Of a stretch of 32,005 nucleotides of DNA, positions 1 to 9,500 are shown one piece after another; position 1 is the stretch's first letter, and each line of letters begins with the position of its first letter. The notes beneath the pieces are model-generated. The model was not told where the DNA came from. It did not search any database and was given only the letters and a program-made list of their open reading frames with translations. Source of the DNA: Phycisphaeraceae bacterium (GTDB taxonomy: Bacteria; Planctomycetota; Phycisphaerae; Phycisphaerales; Phycisphaeraceae). The stretch covers positions 1-32,005 of the forward strand of contig JAJDCS010000021.1 in NCBI GenBank assembly GCA_029260715.1, given 5' to 3'. Made by a program: the position numbers and the translations under genes.

Positions 1-177
1 GCTGAAGTCCGAGTGATCGCACCGCTCGGCCCCGCCGCCGCCGCCGCTGGAGCGGGAGCCGCTGGACATCTGTGACAGCCCGTGGCTGTACGAGAGGATC
101 TCGATCCAGCCGCCGTGGCCCTTGTCGGTCGATTCGCCGGGTATGTTTTCGATCTCTAGGAATGCGTCGAACGCCAT
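1..177 (-). CDS. hcp: Type VI secretion tube protein Hcp (partial, N-terminal 59 residues)
   Basis: Hcp forms the hexameric-ring inner tube of the type VI secretion system (T6SS), which the contracting sheath expels. The visible part begins MAFDAFLEIENIPGESTDKG and continues with GGWIEILSYSHGLSQ, the usual opening of the Hcp family. A Ser/Gly-rich stretch follows (residues about 38-49) before HSDFS, matching the glycine-rich loop seen in many Hcp proteins. The ATG at 177 has a GGAGA ribosome-binding site close upstream. The gene runs off the left edge, so about two thirds of a normal Hcp (about 160 residues) is missing. It lies 128 bp downstream of tssC on the same strand, consistent with a tssA-tssB-tssC-hcp operon. 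Family assignment is firm; whether it is a structural Hcp or a specialised one cannot be told from this fragment. Confidence 0.9.
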   Translation of the reverse strand, partial: MAFDAFLEIENIPGESTDKGHGGWIEILSYSHGLSQMSSGSRSSGGGGGAERCDHSDFS

Positions 178-305
178 TTGGAGTCTCCTTTTTCGGGTAA
201 TGCCGTTTGCTTATAATTCCATATTTTTTCAGGAGCGCTACGCAGCCTCCCGACACTTCTTTGTCGCTGTCTCGTTGCGCCATCGCGTGAGCGGCGGCGA
301 GACCC

Positions 306-1799
306 TTACACGCCCTTGACCGAAGGCAGCTTCGAGACCAACCGCAGCGACACCGACAACCCTTCGAGCTGGTAGTGCGGGCGGAGGTAGAACTGCGAGG
401 TGTAGTAACCGGGGTTGCCTTCGACTTCTTGCACGCGGACCTCCGCGGCGGCCAGTGGGTACTTTGCTTTGACCTCTTGGCTGGCCTTGGGGTCGGTGGT
501 GACGTAGTTGGTGATCCACTTGTTGAGCCACTTCTCCATGTCGTCGCGCTCGGCGAATGAGCCGATTTTGTCGCGCACGATGCACTTGAGGAAGTGGGCA
601 AAACGGCAGGTCGCGAACAGGTACGGCAGCCGGGCGCCGAGGTTGGCGTTGGCGGTCGCGTCGGGGTCGTCGTACTCGGCGGGCTTGTGCAGCGACTGGG
701 CGCCGACAAACACCGAGTAGTCCGTGTTCTTCCAGTGCGACAAGGGCATCATGCCGTTCTTGGCCAATTCCGCTTCGCGCCGGTCGGTGATGGCGATCTC
801 GGTGGGGCACTTCATGTCCACGCCGCCGTCGTCGGTCGGGAAGGTGTGGCAAGGCAGGCCTTCGACCATGCCCCCGCTCTCCACGCCACGGATGCACGAG
901 CACCAGCCGTAGAGCTTGAACGAGCGGGTGATGTTGGCCGCCATGGTGTAGGCCGCGTTGGACCACGTGTATTTGTTGTGGTCGGCGCCTTCTGTGTCTT
1001 CCTCGAAATCGAACTCTTCGACGGGGCTTGTCTTGGACCCGTAGGGCAGCCGCGACAGGAACCGAGGCATGGCCAGGCCGATGTACTTCGAGTCTTCCGA
1101 TTCACGCAGCGACCGCCACGGGGCGTACTCCGCTGTCTGGAAAATCTTGGTCAAGTCGCGGGGGTCGCCCAGCTCCTGCCAGGAGTCCATGTTCATGAGC
1201 TTGGGCGAGGTGCCGGCGATGAACGGGGCGTGGGCAGCGGCGGCGATCTGTGCCATGCCGCTTAGGATTTCCACGTCCGGCGGGCTGTGGTCGAAGTGGT
1301 AGTCGCCCATCAGGCAGCCGTACGGCTCGCCGCCGGGTGTGCCGAACTCTTCCTCGTACATCTTCTTGAACAGCGGGCTCTGGTCCCAGGCGGTGCCCTT
1401 GAACTTCTTGATCGTCTTGCCCAGGTCTTTCTTGGAGATGTTCAAGACGCGGATCTTGAGGGTCTCATCGGTTTCGGTGTTGTTCACCAAGTGGTGCAGC
1501 CCGCGCCACGAGCCTTCCAAGGCTTGGAAGTCTTCGTGGTGCATGATCAGGTTGATCTGATCGCTGAGCTTTTTATCGAGTTCGGCGATCATGGACTCGA
1601 TGCTCTTGATCGCGTCGTCGGAGATGGTGGTGGTCCCGGCCAGGGCTTGCTCGGCCAGCGTCTGGACCGCCGCGACGACCGCCTCCTTGGCTTTGTCGGA
1701 CTTGGGCTTGAACTCTTTGGTTAAGAGCGACTCGAACTCGGAGGCCTCCATCGTTGTGGAAGCCGCCTGTTCTTGAGCTTGTGCTTCTTCTTCAGCCAT
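306..1799 (-). CDS. tssC: T6SS contractile sheath large subunit TssC (VipB/ImpC)
   Basis: TssC pairs with TssB to build the cytoplasmic contractile sheath around the Hcp tube. The 497-residue length is normal for the family. A variable acidic N-terminus (about residues 1-60) is followed by conserved TssC blocks: EGSWRGLHHLVNNTETDE (near 95-112), LMGDYHFDHSPPDVEIL, PFIAGTSPKLMNMDSW, GLAMPRFLSRLPYG and, near the C-terminus, NPGYYTSQFYLRPHYQLEG. The gene starts at an ATG that shares one base with the tssB stop (TAATG), so translation of the two is probably coupled and keeps the 1:1 subunit ratio. No frameshift or missing block is visible. In the C-terminal domain LPYLFATCRFAHFLKCIVRDKIG matches the usual conserved core helix. 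Assignment is near certain. Confidence 0.97.
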   Translation of the reverse strand: MAEEEAQAQEQAASTTMEASEFESLLTKEFKPKSDKAKEAVVAAVQTLAEQALAGTTTISDDAIKSIESMIAELDKKLSDQINLIMHHEDFQALEGSWRGLHHLVNNTETDETLKIRVLNISKKDLGKTIKKFKGTAWDQSPLFKKMYEEEFGTPGGEPYGCLMGDYHFDHSPPDVEILSGMAQIAAAAHAPFIAGTSPKLMNMDSWQELGDPRDLTKIFQTAEYAPWRSLRESEDSKYIGLAMPRFLSRLPYGSKTSPVEEFDFEEDTEGADHNKYTWSNAAYTMAANITRSFKLYGWCSCIRGVESGGMVEGLPCHTFPTDDGGVDMKCPTEIAITDRREAELAKNGMMPLSHWKNTDYSVFVGAQSLHKPAEYDDPDATANANLGARLPYLFATCRFAHFLKCIVRDKIGSFAERDDMEKWLNKWITNYVTTDPKASQEVKAKYPLAAAEVRVQEVEGNPGYYTSQFYLRPHYQLEGLSVSLRLVSKLPSVKGV

Positions 1800-2335
1800 T
1801 ACTCACCCCCCTTCTCTGCGTCGCCGCCCTCACCGCCGGCGTCCGCGTTCGGAGCCGAAGAGAGCGACTGGAGCAATGTTGGATCGTTCAATGCTTTTGC
1901 GATGAGCGTTTCGGCGCCGCCCTTCCCGTCCATGTAGGTCAGCAGGTTTGAAAGCTGTGTCCTGGCGGTCATCAGCTTGTTCAGAGATTCAACCTTCCGG
2001 GCCACCGCGGCGGGCGAAAAATCGTCCATACTTTCAAACGTGAGGTCCACGTTGACGTTGCCTTCACCCGTGAGGGCGTTGGGCACTTGGAAGGCTACGC
2101 GGGGCTTCATGGACTTGAGCCGGTCGTCGAAGTTGTCGACGTCGATCTCAAGGTATTTCCGATCGGCGACGGCGGGCAGCGCCTCTTCGGGTTTGCCCGA
2201 CAGGTCAGCCATCACGCCCATGACGAACGGGAGGTTAACTTTTTTCTCCGCTCCGTAAAGTTCCACGTCGTACTCGATCTGGACGCGTGGAGCACGGTTG
2301 CGTGCGATGAACTTTTGACTGCTTGCCTTTGCCAT
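1799..2335 (-). CDS. tssB: T6SS contractile sheath small subunit TssB (VipA/ImpB)
   Basis: This is the small sheath subunit that interlocks with TssC. The 178-residue protein has the family hallmarks in order: an N-terminal basic segment (QKFIARNRAPRVQIEYDVE), the LPFVMGVMADLSGK block, KYLEIDVDNFDDRLKSMKPR, and a central VDLTFESMDDFSPAAVA. The C-terminus after about residue 160 is a Gly/Glu-rich tail, variable in the family. The ATG at 2335 is preceded by AAGGGG five bases upstream. The stop overlaps the tssC start by one base. It is 110 bp downstream of tssA on the same strand. The order tssA-tssB-tssC-hcp is common in T6SS loci. High confidence. Confidence 0.96.
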   Translation of the reverse strand: MAKASSQKFIARNRAPRVQIEYDVELYGAEKKVNLPFVMGVMADLSGKPEEALPAVADRKYLEIDVDNFDDRLKSMKPRVAFQVPNALTGEGNVNVDLTFESMDDFSPAAVARKVESLNKLMTARTQLSNLLTYMDGKGGAETLIAKALNDPTLLQSLSSAPNADAGGEGGDAEKGGE

Positions 2336-2445
2336 TGTTACCCCTTTCTCAGGTGTTGAATTACCTTTTCCCCTCCGGGCTCAATCCCCCTTCTACGGGC
2401 GAAAAATAGAACGACATGCCGAACTAGGCCAAATTAACCGCTATC

Positions 2446-3510
2446 TCATTCATTGTCAACGCCCTGGAACACCTCGACTTGCTTGACCGCGTCGGGCGTC
2501 AGGTCGCGGATAATCTCGATAAAGTTCTTTGATGCCAAGCGTTTAGCACGCATCAACAGCAGCGGCACCGGGCTTGAGGGCTCGTGCTGCATGTAATAAT
2601 CACAAGCTTTGTCGAGCATCCGTACAACGTCCTGGCGGGAGCGGATTTCTCCAGCCGCCGCGGCGGGCGCCGCCCCACCACCACCGGCGGGTTGCCCCCC
2701 CGCCTCTGCGCCGCCTTCGGCGTCCGCCCCACCCTCAACGCCCACGCCCCGGCGGGCTAAGTAACCGTCGAGATTCTTTTTGAGATCCTCCAATACCGAA
2801 ACAAATCCACCCAGACTCGGCGCGTTGCCCGCGCCGATCTTGCTCGTCAGATCGTTTTCGATGGACTTGACGTGATCGATAGACTCACTGACAGCCGCGG
2901 CGTTGGCCTGGAGGTCTTCCAACGCGGTGTCCATAAAGGCTGCGTCGATGCCGGACATGTTCGGCGGGGGTTCATCGCCTGTTGGCTGGCTCTCGCCCTT
3001 GGCGATGGCGATGTCTCTCAACGAAAACCGCCCCAGTTGCTTAGAGCTGCACAGCGGCGTCTCGCGTAGCCGCTGCTGGAACTGCATCGGGTCGCCGGGC
3101 GTGTGGGCCTGCTTGGCCAGTGAGTCGATAATGTTGACGCGCTCGGTGGGGTCGTTGTTGTCGTCGGGGTCGAGCAGGGGGTAGAGGTGGTCCCAGAATT
3201 TGTCGATCATCCCGTGCAGCAGGGCCAGTCCGTCGCGCAGCCCCGGCAGCCCCTCCTGCTTGAGCAACGCGATGGTGAGGTACATCGTCACCCGCAGGTC
3301 ACGCGTACGCTTCGCCAACTCCAGGCAGCGGGTCTTGACCTGACCCCAGTTCGGCTCCTCGGCGGCGATGACCTGATCGCCCATCACCTGCTCGGCCTTG
3401 CCCTGGGCCATGCCCTCTAGCTCGATGTACGCCGGGTCGTACCCCAGGTCTTCACCACAAGGCGTTTCACCCGGCATATCCGATAGCAAACCTTCTATGT
3501 CGATACCCAT
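2446..3510 (-). CDS. tssA: T6SS baseplate/cap assembly protein TssA (ImpA family)
   Basis: TssA proteins recruit the membrane complex and baseplate and coordinate tail-tube/sheath growth. The N-terminal ImpA_N domain (about residues 1-125) shows ...SDMPGETPCGEDLGYDP, EEPNWGQV, LELAKRTRDLRVTMYLT and FWDHLYPLLDPDDNNDPTER. A Pro/Gly/Ala-rich linker (about 255-285) leads to a C-terminal domain with HEPSSPVPLLLMRAKRLA and FIEIIRDLTPDA, as in TssA proteins with the short conserved C-terminal region. I start it at the ATG at 3510 (354 residues), which has a GAGG site in front and begins directly with the conserved domain. An upstream in-frame start at 3549 would add 13 unconserved residues. It lies 83 bp downstream of the tpsA stop on the same strand, so it may share a transcript with it. 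Confidence 0.93.
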   Translation of the reverse strand: MGIDIEGLLSDMPGETPCGEDLGYDPAYIELEGMAQGKAEQVMGDQVIAAEEPNWGQVKTRCLELAKRTRDLRVTMYLTIALLKQEGLPGLRDGLALLHGMIDKFWDHLYPLLDPDDNNDPTERVNIIDSLAKQAHTPGDPMQFQQRLRETPLCSSKQLGRFSLRDIAIAKGESQPTGDEPPPNMSGIDAAFMDTALEDLQANAAAVSESIDHVKSIENDLTSKIGAGNAPSLGGFVSVLEDLKKNLDGYLARRGVGVEGGADAEGGAEAGGQPAGGGGAAPAAAAGEIRSRQDVVRMLDKACDYYMQHEPSSPVPLLLMRAKRLASKNFIEIIRDLTPDAVKQVEVFQGVDNE

Positions 3511-3593
3511 ACCCAACCTCACACATGCTCTGTTGAGCCGGCCTGGCAAAACAATCGCCTGACACCGGCGGGTTCAAGCAGAGCGAACTCTGT

Positions 3594-6500
3594 TTATTGC
3601 GCCCTAACCGCTAGCGGCTCACCCACCGCGACGCCGTCGTCACCGGCCGGGGCCGCCCCCATCTCCGCGGGGAACTCGGGCTCCACCGGCTTGGCGGGCT
3701 CAAGCTTCAACTCTTGATCGAACAGGTCGATGTCGCTGCCATCACCGCCGTCTTTGCCGGTGGCTGGCACGGCGCTGATTTCATGGGGGACCTCGCCCAA
3801 GATCAACTGATCAAATTCGGTGCGGCTCATGCCGTGTGGCATGATCTCGCCACGCTCGACCAGCACGTACTTGGTGTACGCCAGTTCCCGGTCGGTCAGG
3901 CCCATGATACGCAACTGGTTAAACATCGCCCGCAGTTGCTTGACGTAGGTGAGGGCCTCTTCCGATTCCGGCGATGAGGCCAGGTAATCGTAGAAGCTGA
4001 TCGGGCCCATCTCGTCGCCCGTGGTGCGATAGTCGATCCACGCCTGTGTGAGCACTTCGCGGATGCGGTCGGCTTTGCTGGTACGGACCACGTTGCCCTC
4101 TTCGTCCACCTCGGTCGCGGTGTAAAGTGTCCGGTAGCTCTTCAACGCACCGTGTACCGCGGAGGTCAGCATCCGGTTCACCGTCACCTCGTGCTCGCCC
4201 TCCACGTCCGAAGCGGTGATATCGTTGAACAGCCTGTTGCTGAACAAGGCTTCCAATAGCTCTTGGAGTTCCTCGTCCGTCGCGGGGACGCCGATCTCCC
4301 GGAGCAGGTCTTTTTCACTCTGCTCAAGGCTCAGTGAATCGGTCACCGGGTCGATCTCATCACTCTGCGGGACGAAGACGAACGGGAAGACCTGGTCCAG
4401 CACGCCGGTAAGCGCACCGACCGTCAGGTCAAACACCCCCTGCACGCCGATATCCAACGATGACGGGTTGGCCGTCCCGATGGGGAGATTGACCGTTGTC
4501 CCGACCGGCAGCGGCTTGATCCCGCCCAGCGTGCCCGAGGCGAAAACAGGGTTCAGGTTCGCGGCGCCGGGCGCTCTGAAAGCGACGTCTATTGCGCTAG
4601 CGCTGATGACTTCGATGGTGCCAGCCGCGACAACGTCCGTGCCTTGGTCCGAACCCTGAACAGTCGAGTTGGCCAAACGGACGCTGCCGATCTCACGCAA
4701 GTTGAATTTCAAAACACCACCACCCAGCGTGAAGGCGATGTTCCCGGTCGAGCTTAAATCGCTGATTGTGGCGTCGCCGTTGCCGGTGACGATGTTGATG
4801 TCACCGTTGGCGGTCAGTTTCTCACGCACACCCATAATAAACTCGCCGCCACCCGTGTTGATATTCAGGTTGCCGGTTGCTTTGATGGTTGCCACGTCCG
4901 GCACAACACCACGCATGGTCGCTGTGTTGGGGTTCAGGCTGATGTCGCCCCCGTCCGTGGTAAGGCTGCTATTGATCTCGATCAACCCTAGCGGCGTAAG
5001 CCCGGACTGCCTGGCCGTTGATTGGAGCAGCAGATCGCCGCCGCCCGTGATGTTAATGTCGTGGACGCTCACACCGCCGCCACTGCCTTCGATCGGTGAT
5101 CTGCGGGCGGTAATAGCCACCCCGCCGGTGGCCTCGATCATGCCCGTGAACACGATGTTCCCGTCCGTGGTCGTGTAAGCGGCGGTGGTGTCTTGGACCA
5201 CATTGCCGTCGAAAAATAAGTCACCAAACGCGGTGCTGCTGTATGAGCTGCCACGCAGTGTGATCGGGTCCATCGCGACTGGGTCGGCGTCCGCAAAGTA
5301 AAACTGGCCGCCCAAGGTCGTCACGCTGGCCACCTCGATCTGCTCGGCGATGATGTCGACAAACTCCAGGGCGTGGGTGCCGCCCACGTCGCCGGTGATG
5401 GTGGCCTTGCCCGTGCTGCCGCCCGCAAGGGTGTCCAAGATCAGCGACCCAGCAGGGAGGCTGGTCTGCGTGGGGTCTTCGCTATCCACCGTGCCGTTTA
5501 TCGTGATATCGTTGCCGTTGGTCGATAAGACCCCGAAAGCGTTCAAGCCGACCGCAAGGTCGCTGTTGATGGTGATACCACCGTCGGCGTGGAACTGGCC
5601 GCGGAGCGTTACCGAGTCCGCGGTCTGTACCATCAGCGGCGCCTGCATCGCGGCGCTGCCCAGTTCGATCGCGTGGGCGTCGCCAGGGTTGCCCAATTCA
5701 ACCGTATTAAACCCGGAGATACGGCCGATTTCAGCGGAAGTGAGGCTGTATGCACCCGAGGCGCCGTTACCAAGAGCGATGCTCAGGTCGGCTGTCATCG
5801 TGCGCAATTCCAAGATGCCGGCCCCGGTTGGGCCGCCCCTGACCAACTGACCGCCTGCAGAGATGTTCAAGTCGTCGGACGTGACCACGAGCGTGTTGTC
5901 CGCTCTGACATCGCCGGCAACGTTGACGGTTGAACCGGTCAAGACCGCGTCCCCGGCCGTAAGAACCTCGGCTAAGGTAAGCGGGCCATTGACCGTCACC
6001 GTCACCGTTTTATCAGCCAAGTTACCGGCGGGCTGGGTCAGTGCTCTTGCTCTGACAGAGCCGAAAGTTGAACCCGCTTCGTCGAGTGTGATGTTGGCCC
6101 CGCCATTGTTGAACGTCGCCAGATCGATCATGCCCCCCACCGTCAGCGTGCCGGCGTCATCAATATTCGTACCGTCAAAAGCGTTTATCGACAGATTGCC
6201 AGTGACTTCAGACTGGGCAATGTTGAGGGTACCACCGCTTATCGCCGCCATGTTTTGGTACATGAATGTTGCATCGCCTGTGACCTTGGTGAGCTTGATG
6301 GTGCTGACATCACCCCACAGGACACCGACTGAATTAGCCAATTCGATGTTGAGCGTCCCGTTCGGAGCCTCGACATTTCGATTGGGCTGGGCCCTGCTGC
6401 TTACAATTCCCCCGTTAGTGCTTCTAAGCGTCACCGCAGCCATGCCGCCCGTGTCGGCGTTGGTCGTCTGAATAAGCGACAGCCTGATGTCCTGATTTGC

Positions 6501-9500
6501 TGAGAGAGTCACACGGCCATCGCCGGCGTCGATCGACGAACCATCGGCCATATCAATGTCACCGGTGCCCGATGTGCTTCCGATCGCATTGACCAACACC
6601 GAGCCGCTGCCGCTCTTGTTCAACGAACCGGTTGCGTCGAACACCACGCTGTCTCCTGCATTTAGCTGTGTGATGCCACTGCCACCGGCGGTTATCAAAG
6701 CACTCAGCGTCATACCTTCGCCAGCTAACAAAGTTGCTTCGTCGGTCGCTGTCAACGGGGCGTTCACGTCCATAGCCCCCGCGCCCGAATTCAATTCCAG
6801 CGTTCCATCGGCCTGCACCGCTTGGTTTACGATCAACCCGTTCCCGCGGACGAAGACGTTGCCGTTCGCGTTTATGCCGGAGACCGCGCCCAGCGATGCG
6901 ATGGTTAGTTCCGAGGTGTTGTTGATGAACACGCCGCCCGTAGCGGACTGGGCCGCCAAAGAGTTCGCCTCTGTGTTTAATGGGTTGCCGCTAGACCCGA
7001 TGTCACCCTCCGCGTCAAGAAGCAGGGTGTCCGCGTCAACGAAAGGCCCGGTCGCGAGTGAATCATCGACGATCGAACCGTTGCTGGATACCAACTCCAC
7101 AGGGCCGCCGACGAGTCCAAAATCGGAACGGACGACGTTGTTAAGCGTAATCGTCCCGTCGGCCACCGCGGTGACCGAGGTGCCTCTCACCTCTTCGTTC
7201 ACGGCAAGTGTGCCGGATGTTTCAATGCCGACGTGGCCGCCGTCACCGGTGTCGATACCCGTGACCGTCACAATGAAAGGCCCGTCGCCAACAACGGTGT
7301 AGCCGAGCGATCCGATCGTCAGGTTGCCGGTGTTGTTCACGTTCACGCTCCCAGCGCTGACATCCGCCGCGAGGGTGTTTATCTGCGTGTCCAGCGGGTT
7401 GCCGCCGCTTGCGATAGAACCGTTGGATCTCATCACAAGGCTGCCGGCTGTGACCGACGGCGAGGTCGCGTCTGGCCCTTCCGTAATGGTGCCGCCGTTT
7501 GCCACCAGGGACACCTGGCCGTTGCCCGCGTTCACTGGCGCGTTGAGCACCAGCGAATTGTCAACGATCACCTGGATGTCGCTGTTGTCCGAGGTCGATA
7601 GGCCCGACTCGGTCGCCACGGTGTCGATTGTTAAAGTGCCGCTGTGTTCCAGGAAAATCCCGCCGGCCGTGGTGCTGGCCGCGAAGCGGTTGACCTCGAC
7701 GAAGAACGGCGCGTCGGCCGCACCGATCGCCTGGCCTGCGCTAAGCGCCAGCGCAGCCACCGTTAGTTGCCCACCCGTGCTGGGCACGCCGCCGCCAGTG
7801 ATCAGCGCCAACTCGTCCACGCCCACGCCGCCTATGCGCGTCAGGGAAATCGGGGCGTTGAAGTTGATCGCGCCCGCGTTGGTGCTGCCGATGGTCAGCC
7901 CCATGGCTGCGGAGATACGGTCCAGTTCGGCGTCCGTTAATGTGAACTGTGTTGTGTCTTTGTCCCCGGAGGCTACAAAGAAGATCGCCTCACCGCTCTG
8001 CGGGCTTAGCGCCACGGTGCTGTTGGTGGATATCGTGCTTCCCGTGTCGATCAGCAGGCTGCTACCGGTAAACGACAGGGCCTGGCTGCCGCCGTCCACG
8101 TCCGCGTTGATCGCAAGCGTGAAGTCAGCACCCGCGACCTGGGACGACGCCATCACCAGCGGGCCGTTGGTCACCGTCACCTGCGGGGCGATAGTAAGGC
8201 CTAAGTTGCCTAACTCGACTCGGCCGTCCGTCGTAAAGGTGATCCCGTTGACCGTGTCGTTGGCTGCGAACGACACGTCGCCGTACAGCAGCGTGGCGTC
8301 GGCATTGCTCATTGCCACGCTGCCTTGGAACGTCAAGCCGCCAACCGCTCCGCCGCCGTTGCCGTCGGTCAGACGCAGCGAGCCATCGAGGGTCAGCGTG
8401 TCCTCAAAAACCGTGGTGCCAAGTGAGTGGATAGTCAGCGCAACACCCGGCGCATCTCCCTGGATTCCGATATTCACCGCATCCATGAACGTCGTAGTGG
8501 CACCGGCGTTTTGCACGTCAAGGGTCAGGTCACCCGCCCCCGTCACTGTGCCGGTGAATGCCAAACCGGTTGAGCCCGCGTTTGTGTCCGTCAGCGTGAC
8601 GTTCGCGCCGGAGGCTAGCTCCACGTTGCCGGTGTAGCTCTGGCCCGCGGCGCCAGGCGTGGACACGCCGGATGTGGCCACGCCGGATGTACCGCTAAAC
8701 CGAGTTGTCGCCGCGTTGGAGGTCAGCGATTTGAGCGTTAGGACATCAGAAATAATTACATCACCCGACGCGTCGAGCGTCAGGTCGGTGCCCTCCACTT
8801 TGGTAACCGAGGCGACGTTCAGATTGCCGGCCAACGCTGTGAGGCCGTACTGCACGCCCTCCACCGAGTCGCCAAAAAACTGTGCCGCGTTGGGCACGTT
8901 GAAGGCGTTGTCGATCGTGTCGTCTTGCTCGATGGTGAAGCTCGTTGGGTTGCTGTTGCCGTTGGCGCTGCGGAACTCAGGAGCGTTGGCCACAGCGAAG
9001 ACTTCAGCGGTGGACCCGGACCCGTTGCCGCCGCTTAGTGTGATAACGCTGCTAGACAACGTAACGTTTGACCCAAAGTTTAAACTGCCGTTGCCGCTTG
9101 TGCCTGATGTAATGGCGACGGTGTTGGTCGCGGTGATGTTCGCGTTGACATTAAGAGCGCCAGAGTTGGTAACGGTCACCGTGTCGCCGGAGGCGATGTC
9201 CGCGTTGATGTTGAGGGTGGTGGAATTGTTGCCGTTGCTGGTGAGTGTGGCAGTGCCGCCGACTTGTAGTGGCGCCTCTTGGCCGCCCACGGTCTCTACC
9301 GCGATCCCGCCTGTGCCGTTGTTTGTTACCGTCAGGTCGCCACCCACGTCGAACGTCGGGTCGCCGTTGCCGTCGTCCACGGTGAGCAACGTCATGGCCG
9401 ACGCGGTGCTGTTGACCAGCGTCGCGTTGCCTCCGGCCTTGAGCGTTACCGCGCCATCGATGGCATTGGCTTGGCCGAGCGTGATGCTGTTGCTACCGCC

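Noticed and set aside
594-1265. Plus-strand 223-codon frame opposite tssC
   Set aside because: Antisense shadow in GC-rich coding DNA; the minus-strand tssC is unambiguous.
3579-3592. Hairpin CAGAG-UUCG-CUCUG just after the tpsA stop as a terminator
   Set aside because: Only five pairs and no following U-run on the minus strand, so too weak to call.
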